Source: Epiperipatus broadwayi | Taxonomy: Eukaryota; Onychophora; Udeonychophora; Euonychophora; Peripatidae | Direction of reading: 5' to 3' | Assembly (NCBI GenBank): GCA_028023455.1 | Contig: JAQFVV010006221.1 | Coordinates: forward strand, 4,295,166 to 4,359,165 | DNA: 64,000 bases | Part shown: positions 55,997-64,000 of the stretch, piece by piece | Layout: each line of letters starts with the position of its first letter | How positions within the stretch are numbered: the first letter of the stretch is position 1 | Made by a program: the position numbers and the translations under genes | The notes under the pieces: generated by a model | Seen by the model: the letters and a program-made list of their open reading frames with translations, nothing else | What the model was told of the DNA's origin: nothing | Databases searched by the model: none

Positions 55997-56316
55997 ATTG
56001 ATTTTAAGATTCAACTTCATGGTTCTAATAGCACAAAAATGTTTTAATTTTTTAAAAAAGTAATGTGTGACTGCATGCATATGTGGATATATAAATAATG
56101 ATTATGGGATAGCAGTTATATACGTATATAGAATGTAAAATTACATGTTCATGTACATTTTTATTCATATATTTGTGTTCATGTATTTGTATAATGTTTG
56201 TTATAGTTCTGAAGAAGTTTGCTGGGGCAATTGAAACTGTCATAGTGGGTTGTAAAACAGTAATAAAGAGCATAGATCATTTAATATTACATCTTAAATT
56301 TATATAATAAATTATA
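55997..56316. other. AT-rich DNA with a possible retroelement tail
   Basis: Near 56,205-56,275 the plus strand reads 'tctgaagaagtttgctgggg', then 'gaaactgtcatagtgggttg' and 'gtaataaag'. That layout resembles the 3' end of a Penelope- or LINE-like element with a terminal A-rich signal. No coding is attached, so this is only a suggestion. Confidence 0.3.
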
Positions 56317-56708
56317 ATTGCACTTTACGCAAAAAGTGAAGCTTGTCTAAAATATTATTAAAGAGTTATATGGCTAAGCGTTTTCAGAGAACTTAAGTCT
56401 CCATATTCATACCCTACTTTAATTGAAGTTTAGCAGTGATTTATGCAAAATTTATGCAAAGTTTTCTTTTATAAAGACCATTTTCTTGAGATTGCAAAGC
56501 ACGATTCTTTTCGGTTTATTGCACAGTTGTCATTTGCAATAAAGCATGCCTCCTTAATCTTTCGTTTCATATCATTATGTTCAGTGCATAAATCACTGCT
56601 AAACTTCAATTAAAGTAGGCTATGAATATGGAGACTTAAGTTCTCTGAAGCCATATAACTTTTTAATAATATTTTAGACAAGTTTCACTTTTTGCATAAA
56701 GCGCAATT
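56317..56708. mobile_element. About 390-bp element with long inverted repeats
   Basis: The left arm starts GCACTTTACGCAAAAAGTGAA. The right arm, read on the minus strand, starts GCGCTTTATGCAAAAAGTGAA. The arms continue about 130-150 bp inward (ttagacaagcttc, agttatatggct, ttaagtctccatattcat, caattaaagtag, taaatcactgctaaacttc) with an unpaired middle near 56,465-56,580. Flanks are AATT-like on both sides. MITE-like, with no coding. Confidence 0.8.
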
Positions 56709-57078
56709 TAAATTACTTACTATTCAAAGGTGAAGTAGAAAACTAGTATTTTATTTCAATAATAAATTATATTATAAAATAACATTATAATTTATCTTAT
56801 ATAGTTGAACATTTTGTCTAAACAGTGTTTTAAATAATTTTGGGATTAAATTATTTTATACTTTAAAATAAATATTGAGAATCTTTATGTATAATACTGA
56901 AAAAAACTATTTGCTATTAAAATATTTAGATATAGAAGCATAAGGATCAGCAAATGCAATGCTAAAAAATCTAAGCATCATAAATTTATTGATAATTTTA
57001 GCTTTTTGTTAGTTTACTATAATAGAGTTGGATGTCTTTAATATATGATATTTTATTATACTCTTATTGTTAAGAAAG
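56709..57078. other. AT-rich DNA, no feature seen
   Basis: No frame, repeat or RNA gene recognised. Confidence 0.6.
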
Positions 57079-57092
57079 GTTGCCTTGGCAAC
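57079..57092. promoter_or_regulatory. X-box-like (RFX-type) palindrome
   Basis: GTTGCCTTGGCAAC is a 14-bp near-palindrome one base from the RFX/X-box consensus, two half sites GTTGCC and GGCAAC. RFX sites are typical of promoters of ciliary genes in animals. The nearest plausible exon (48,943-49,233, minus) is 8 kb away, and no gene start is visible here, so the role is unproven. Confidence 0.33.
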
Positions 57093-58742
57093 AGTTTGTG
57101 ATTGTTGATTGTTATCTATATTGGGAGTGTCTAAGTGGTGACTGGTTTCTAATGGTTATTATATAATGTACATAAATAAATGAATTAAAAAATAATACTA
57201 AAAAATATATACCACAAAGTCGGGGTAAGTCTGTGCACTGAAAATTAGGCGTGTCATCCATTATTTTTAATGACTTTTTTATAAAGATTTTCTTACAGGA
57301 AATCCATTCGCAAGAACACTTGGTTGTATTACTTTTTAAAAAACTTCAAAAAAAAAAAAAATAACAAATACATTATTTCATTTTAATTTTAATTATTAAA
57401 TCAAAGCAATATATAGATTGATTTTAATCCTACATCTTTTTTTATTAATAACATCATAGAAGTCATATTTTAAAATGGAAAGAAAAATATAACAAACTTA
57501 TTTGAAAATCCTAGCAATCGATTACTGTTCTATTCGTTAAATAATAATAATCAATTAAAAATAATTTAAGAAACGAATAAACTTCTTGTATTTAATATAG
57601 TTTTAAAATATTGTTTTTGAAAAGGTTAAAAAACAAAAATGATGTTTGCATTAAAATAATAAAGTAATGGCAAACCTTTAAACAATTTACTAACTATTAT
57701 TTACAGAAATATTAATAAAGTGTAAACAGAGCCATCTTGTGAGTATTAAATCAATCTGTTTTAATGCTGCCGCTTCCTGATGATGTCCTCAAAATTTACA
57801 GACAAACAAAAAGTTTTCATATAATTTTTTTGCCATTTTTAAAACAATAAAATATTTACAATTCCTTTTCTTCTCAATTATTGCATTCAATAACACACAA
57901 AATTTTAAACAAACTTATATTAAATGAATCTTACATAATGTTGAAAATAATGGTAATAAAGTATTTTATGTGTTCTTATATTTACTTTTATTCTTTTTTC
58001 TTAAAGCAAAATCTAACTATTTTTCCTAAATTCAAATTTCATACCAATTTTTGTTCTCTTGATACCATTGACAGTCTTATTAATCATTCTTTTGTCATGA
58101 ATATCTTAAATACTTTTTAATTAATTTGGCAAAGCATCTTTCAGTGCTCAGGACAAATATTGGCATTGTTAATAATACATGTAGAACTGGGGCTAATTGC
58201 ACTATATGTATTTCATGATTTCTTTTCTCACTTCATTTTCTGTTAGTTTATTAGTAAAAAAGAAAAAAAAAGAGGGTGTCTATTCTATAAGAGATGTGAA
58301 CATACAATACTTACATAATTCTACACACTTTTTTTTAATTATTTTACTTACATTATATAAAATCATAGAAGAATTGACATTTAGTAAAAATAAATAAATA
58401 AGAATTGTCCATTAAATGGCAAATTATATGACATTTTTACCAGTTTCTTTGCCTCTTGGCTTTACCTGATATGTATCTATGTTCTAACTAGTAATAGATT
58501 GTCATTTTACTGCAAAGTGCGGCCCTCAGATGGTACTGAGTATTAGCAGTGCCCCTGAGTGCAACCATATTTTTCTAATTTAAAATACTGAACATCTTAT
58601 TTGGAAAAAGGTTATGTGCTAATGATGACGAAACACATAATTTATATATTGGTGATAATTAAATAAGTTAATATCCATAACTATGTACTTCAATATATAT
58701 AATTTTCTTCTTCTTTTCCTTATGTATTGATTTCTACATTTA
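57093..58742. other. AT-rich DNA, no secure feature
   Basis: A donor-like GGGTAAGTC (about 57,222-57,232) and an acceptor-like tttcttacag (ending 57,298) on the plus strand bracket a short segment. The frame after the acceptor is only about 21 codons before a poly-A-derived Lys run and a stop. Frames 57,881-58,120 and 58,197-58,397 are Phe/Ile/Lys-rich and unsupported. Confidence 0.4.
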
Positions 58743-58963
58743 CATATCATATCATTTCCAACCACCTTAAATACTTCAATAATACAATTTTTTATATCAA
58801 AACTTTATTTTTACAGTTTCGACTATCCTGCAGACATTATCAGAGCGGATTGTAAAGAGCTCTGATGATGACTACAGGACTGTCAAAACTGAAAAAATAA
58901 CGTTTTGATATAAAAAAATAATATTATTGAAGTGTTTAAAAGGGTTAGAAATGGTATGATACT
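58743..58963. mobile_element. About 220-bp fold-back element
   Basis: From 'acatatcatatcatttccaa' on the left to 'ttagaaatggtatgatactt' on the right, the two halves are inverted copies. They pass through 'tacttcaataata', 'tttttatatcaaaac' and 'cctgcagacattatcagagc' (right: gctctgatgatgactacagg). The loop is about 10 bp, around 58,855. The 'gtcctgtagtcatcatcaga' type core resembles hairpins at the ends of Penelope-like elements, which is a family-level impression only. Confidence 0.82.
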
Positions 58964-59748
58964 TCAATATATCTGTTAATGAAAAGATAACAGAATTATA
59001 ACTTTGTTTAAATGAAGGAAATATCAATTTTGATGATAATGGGTGACTACTCAAAATGATCTCAAGAATATTGCTTTCAATAATCTAAATAAAATGAACA
59101 AAGAGTCTACATTATTTATATAGCCAGATTACTACAATTAATAAATATTTATATTTATTGTTTTGTACTATGTTAATATGACACTTTTAGTAATCCAACG
59201 TTATAAGGGAACTATGCATCAATCAGAGATATAATATATATCATTCCTTGATTAAACTGGGAAAGACACCATGATACCAGACTTCTTAATATAGTTTAAC
59301 TTTTTCATATGCATAATTATGGCCAAACTAACTTGGGAAAGACTCTGCTATTAAGATACATTATACTGTTAACAAATTAACAATAAAACAAAAATCCTTT
59401 TAAGACATAATCAATTTACAACACACATTTATAAGTGATATTAAAATGCACTTCATAAATTATAGCTGCTGCATTTAAATAATGTTTTAAATTAATAATT
59501 CTGCAAGCAAGATCTCTGCCCTTTTTATCTTTTCTTTTTTCAAGATTGAAAATGATAGATCCCACTTTTTTTAAAGTATTTATTTTTGAAACAATACAGT
59601 TATGATTGCTTTATCTACACATATAGAGACTACAAGTTAAAAAGATTTTTCATTTACAATTATTAAAAATAACTTTAAAAAAAATGAATTAAGTTTGTAC
59701 ACATAAATGTCTCTTTCATGCATATACTTGACATAAAGATTTACATCA
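58964..59748. other. AT-rich DNA, no feature seen
   Basis: No credible frame, no RNA gene. Confidence 0.6.
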
Positions 59749-59836
59749 TCAAACATCCTGCATCCGTTTATTACTCTGACTTGCACTGAGTGGCGCTACC
59801 ATATGGAGATTTTACCACTGTGTGTGTTTAAAGATT
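59749..59836. repeat. Third, partial copy of the 52/54 kb repeat family
   Basis: 'catcctgcatccgtttatta', 'ctctgacttgcactgagtgg' and 'agagattt'-like words match the right part of the 54,192-54,427 copy (cttcctgcatccattgatta, ctctgtcttgcactggatgg). Only the terminal 90 bp or so is present. Confidence 0.65.
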
Positions 59837-60710
59837 TACAACAAGAAAAAACATTAAGATTTTGACTTATTTATAATTGACACATTTAAGTGAACTTAAA
59901 GTTTAAAACGTTTTTTGATTGTATGTGGATATGAGTTAGATAATTTTTCACTATAAGAAGGCTTTAAATAATTAAATAATATAAAACTTTAAGGACTTAT
60001 TCCTGGTATAGGACAGTTAATCCTTGGTAGAAGCATAATGATGAGATAATTATTCTTTCAAAAATGCATGGGCAACTGATCCAAAGTCTTTTCCAATCCT
60101 TTAGTCCAGCATAGCTTTGATATATTAGTTCATTCAAAGTGTATAATGGCTTAATTTAACTGTCCTCTAATAGAAACTCTAATTCTAGCTAAAGAACTTG
60201 CTATTATTGAAATAACTCTATAATGCTCTTTATAAATTTTAAACTGCAAATAAACTCACTAAATTTGTTTTGCTTTATTTACATGTCTGTTTTTGAAAAC
60301 AAATATATTTCCATAATTGAATTTATGTTGTTTAAACTTCTTAATTAGTTGTTTTAATCTATGATGTGTCTTATGTCTATCCAAAAATGTTTACATATTC
60401 TCTTTTTTAATTAATTGAATTAAGAGTCTTTACCAAAAAATACATTTAAAAAATATTTTTAAAACTACTATATTTTTTTAAAATTAAAATTTTTTTCATA
60501 AATGATTTTATTTAACTTAGAAATTCTATTTGTTCAGTTGTTGGTTTGTTTGTTTAGGATAAATTTTGTAATTGAATTTTAACATAATTCTGTCAAATGA
60601 TTAATTAATAGAAATCAATGATAATGAAATATGACAATGAAATCTTTCAGACACATTGATATTAGATTTGTGAATTTTCAGTGAAGTGCACAAGAGGGTG
60701 GTTATATTTT
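59837..60710. other. AT-rich DNA, no feature seen
   Basis: No credible frame, no RNA gene. Confidence 0.6.
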
Positions 60711-61345
60711 TTAAATGCTTTTATTTGCTAAAAAGCCAAAAAAATAATTGTTTTATTCAACTATAGTTAAGGTATTTATATTTAATGTGAAATAAAAATA
60801 TTAACTAATTTAATCACTTGTAAAAATTAGCAATTGAATTAATTTCTGGACACTCCATGCTTTTATTTCAAGTTAAATATAAATATCTTTATTGTAGCTA
60901 AATGATTGTAAAAGTAGTTTCTTTTAAAATGGATGAAATTTTATTTTCTTTTCATTGTAAAAGTTTTTGCCTAAAAGCTTCTTTCATAAACAAAATAATA
61001 TTGAAATCAATTTTTACTGTGCCACAAATTTCTTTTAATGTTACATGGACCACAATATTGTTTCCATTCTCCATTTTAAATAAGAATAATTACAAATATA
61101 TACATATAATATTTTATAATAAATACTTTTATTTATTGTGTGAATAATATATATAACAAATATTTTATAATAAACACTACTATGTACTGTGTACTAAAAA
61201 GCCAAAAAATAATTGCTTTCAATTATTCAATTTCTGGCCACGTCATGCTTTTATTTCAAGTTAAATAAAAAAGCTCCTATAAAAATTGAAGAAAACAGTC
61301 ATTTGGGGGCTTTTTAAAAAGTGCACAGTAAATAAAAGCATTTAT
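60711..61345. repeat. Internal direct and inverted repeats, possible decayed inverted-repeat element
   Basis: 'aaatgcttttatttgctaaa' with 'aaagcc' (60,714-60,738) recurs inverted near 61,305-61,343 (ggctttttaaaaag...aaataaaagcattt). The words 'ctaaaaagccaaaaaaataa' and 'catgcttttatttcaagtta' recur directly near 61,195 and 61,245. The 81-codon frame 60,902-61,147 lies inside and looks like chance. Confidence 0.45.
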
Positions 61346-61823
61346 TGTGATATATATATATATTATTTACTATTATTTTTTTTAAAAACTATATACACAT
61401 ACATCATTTATTGTCACACTATCTATCCTGGCCAAAAAAAGCCAATAAATTAAATTATGTCACATATATTTTGTCTTTTATATAATCCTTCATAATATTT
61501 CTTATGAATTTTATAACAAATATTGAAGATATTAATGAATCTGAAACATGGACCTTTCAATTATGAATAAATATTTTTTCTTTATATAATAAATCTTATG
61601 TTCAATAATCCCTTGCAGTATTTATAATATTTCATTCTACAAAATATATTCAAGACATTAAATGAATCTTTTAGTAATGACAAAATATTTTCTATCCTGT
61701 ATAAAGAAGTCACAGGTATTGCAGATATTATAAGGCCCCTTGTAAGATTTCTTCTATTTGATTGATTATATATCTATTAGACTTACTGGCAACTCCAATA
61801 TCTATTTTCATTTTTATATCTCT

Positions 61824-62914
61824 ATATTACTTGCAATTTCATTTGTACTATATATGTGTATATATTCATTTTATATTCATCAATATATTCCACATTAGTA
61901 GTTTCTTCTTGCACATCTCTCATAGATATAAGAACCTGAAAAATGTTGTGAAAATTCTTAGATAATATACTTTAGAAACTATGTCCTATATTGCTTCTCT
62001 TATTATGGTATATTCATTTTCAATATCATCTTATTTTGGATTCATCCATTGCCTCATTTCTTACTTTTTTACAATGGAATGTTGTTTTATGTATAAATGA
62101 ACTTGTGAGATTTTTATAGCAGCATTTCAGACTATTATCTCTTCCTAAGTTTTTCTTTCATGCTCTTCGATTTATTTCAAGCTTTTACTAGCTTCATTCA
62201 TTATGACACAATAATAATCAAAATATATCATTACAATTGTGTTTGCATTGTTATCTATAAAAATGTTTACTAGGAAGTATATTTTTTATCTTTTCCATAG
62301 TTTTCTCATCAATTTTAGAGTCTTCCACATTATCTACTCCAATTGTAGATACTTCAGACTTGGCATCAATTTTAGGTTCTCCAGTTTTCACATACCTTTC
62401 TGAAAGACTTTTTCAGAATTTTCTCCTGACTTCTTATTTTTATTTTATATTTCCTAGTATTTTGTGTTTTTACCCTTTTCTCAGTATTTTCCATCTGTTT
62501 CATCTCTTCGTAGATTTTTTTTCACGTTTTTGTGTCTTTCATCTTCTACATATTGTTTTTTCTTTATTCATTTTCTTATTTATTTATTTCTTTCTTTAAC
62601 ATGTACATTTGTATGAGTATAATGAATTGCTCCCCAAACTGGCTAACAAATTGTTTCTCTGTTGTATTTTCCATGATGCTTTCTATTTAAATAACTATCA
62701 ATATCTCAAAAATTCTTAATTTATTTTATATACTATAAACATCTTGAAACCAGCCATAAGTGAATTCATTCTGAGTCCTATTCATTGATAACCTCATTTT
62801 CTGCTGTGTGAAATTTGTTTTTGTTGGTAATGTTTCTCTTAGTTTTTAACTTTCATGCTTAACCATTGATTTCCAAGTTGGTATTGTGCCATTAGAAACT
62901 CTGGGTTTGTGAAG
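61824..62914 (-). pseudogene. Decayed coding-like stretch, unidentified
   Basis: On the minus strand a chain of open segments of ordinary complexity is broken by stops and frame changes. Segment 1 is 62,914-62,729 (62 codons, one TAA; contains VSNGTIPTWKSMVKHE and FTYGWFQDVYSI). Segment 2 is 62,686-62,579 (36 codons, FVSQFGEQFIILIQMY). Segment 3 is 62,512-62,375 (46 codons, Lys/Glu/Thr-rich). Segment 4 is 62,412-62,254 (53 codons, GEPKIDAKSEVSTIGVDNVE). Segment 5 is about 62,200-62,040, with three stops at places where Gln or Arg codons would fit. Segment 6 is 61,923-61,825 (33 codons, starts MRDVQEETTNVEY). It could be an old pseudogene or mobile-element frame. Lys/Glu-rich runs also arise by chance in AT-rich DNA, so this stays tentative. 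The plus-strand frame 62,360-62,599 is its shadow. Confidence 0.33.
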
Positions 62915-63186
62915 TTATTATCTTAAATTTCTGGATATATATAAAGCTAGCAGACTTCTTAGTTATATAAAATGGACTAATCTACCTTACTTTCAGAGCA
63001 TACAGTTGTAATTAAGCTTGTAATTGGGTCACTGAGTGCAATAAAATAGGTATGTTAAAGAACATTAGTGCGTCAAAACTAATGAAATAGGTATTTAGAA
63101 AAGGGTCATCCATTGTTGATAATTAAAACATAATGGTCATCTAATGGCAATAATGATTAAACACATTTATAACCATAGCTTTATGC

Positions 63187-63220
<34 letters not shown>

Positions 63221-64000
63221 AACAAAACCCCCTCCTCACTATATAATAAGTTTCACCTATCACACTTATAACTCGGAAACCATACGTGCTTACGTATGTA
63301 AATTTAACCAAAGCTGTTTTGACTTAATCGCTATTGATCAGAATGTCTTATGAAAATCATTCTCATTAACTATAATACATTCCCAATGTTTATTTATGGT
63401 CATCCATAGGATTCCAAGTGCCAATCTTATATGAATATAAGAATTGCGCAAAGTGAATCTTAAGGAATATGAGAGAGACTTTTGACCATCGGCTAGCTCA
63501 ACCTCAGGTCGGGTGACATCATGGCCGGGAGTAGACCCAAATGGGAGTAAGAGTTTTGAAACACATAAAAAAATATACAAAGAAAATATCACAATAAGAT
63601 TTCTAAATCAGATTTTATTTAAACTACTTCAGAAGACCATTATTATTCTTTTGATCTTTAAGAAAAACAAATATAATTCAACCCTCAACCCTTTTAAACA
63701 TAGTTATAATTAAAACTCTGCCATTTTGATACATGCACACGCAATATTCTTTCCAATATTTATTTACAAATAAGTCAGGTAGTGAAGGTCGATAGAAAGT
63801 GTTTACTCCACATGACCTCATATACTAATTGCAACATTAATCTCCGCAAATAAGAAATTAATAGTTGGTTAGTTGGATTTTTATGTGCACATTAGGAAAA
63901 CAATTAATACTTTCTTTTTTATATATATAAAAAAAATCAATATGTAAAGTTCTTTTACCTGAATATCCCCAGGGAATTTTGTGGAAGAATATTTTGTTTA
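62915..64000. other. AT-rich DNA with (TA)n microsatellite and a GC-richer island
   Basis: (TA)n at about 63,189-63,217. Around 63,470-63,545 a less AT-rich stretch (gctagctcaacctcaggtcg, gacatcatggccgggagtag) stands out and may be a fragment of an interspersed repeat. The frames crossing it (63,338-63,592, 63,513-63,713) have no domain. Nothing else is seen to the window end. Confidence 0.45.

Noticed and set aside
57222-57365. Spliced plus-strand gene after the X-box
   Set aside because: The donor and acceptor look acceptable, but there is no coding before the donor and only about 21 codons after the acceptor.
62360-62599. Phe/Leu-rich plus-strand membrane protein
   Set aside because: It is the antisense of Lys/Glu-rich sequence on the other strand, with no homology that I can recognise.

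Overview
The window reads as nuclear DNA of an invertebrate animal. It is AT-rich, has no bacterial-style gene packing, and carries a LINE, a Penelope-like fragment, tRNA-derived short retroposons, several fold-back elements and a CCCTAA-type tract (the usual animal telomere repeat). The repeat mix would fit a mollusc such as a cephalopod, but nothing here settles the lineage. I see no intact protein-coding gene. The many long open frames in the first 47 kb are by-products of simple-sequence DNA.

Bases 1-47,447 are one giant simple-sequence array. It has two textures. Type A is (TAC)n interrupted every few units by TG, which resets the triplet phase; it covers 1-4,380, 9,456-20,115 and 30,261-47,447. 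Type B is built of NAY triplets (GAT, GAC, TAT, TAC, AAT, AAC) that hold phase for hundreds of bases; it covers 4,381-9,455 and, in three pieces, 20,116-30,260. An A-B-A block is present twice with an offset of about 15.8 kb, so the array grew by a large tandem duplication as well as by local slippage. Smaller higher-order repeats (about 290 bp, 3.9 kb and 5.85 kb) are visible inside type A.

The second B block is split by two insertions that the first lacks. One is a minus-strand APE-type LINE (23,197-26,833) whose reading frame has a stop and two frameshifts. The other is a 1,282-bp DNA transposon (26,990-28,271) with about 55-bp inverted ends, an 8-bp target duplication, an internal telomere-like tract and a 47-48-bp tandem repeat. 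The first B block keeps the matching empty site.

From 47,448 the sequence is ordinary AT-rich intergenic or intronic DNA. It starts with a 338-bp tandem duplication. Further on it holds one plausible host exon (48,943-49,233, minus), two copies of a roughly 100-bp tRNA-Gly-derived retroposon, a Penelope-like GIY-YIG fragment (51,206-51,689, minus), five or six fold-back or inverted-repeat elements, and a decayed coding-like stretch (61,824-62,914, minus).

There is no operon or gene system. The interest lies in the architecture and history of the array and in the small mobile elements beside it.
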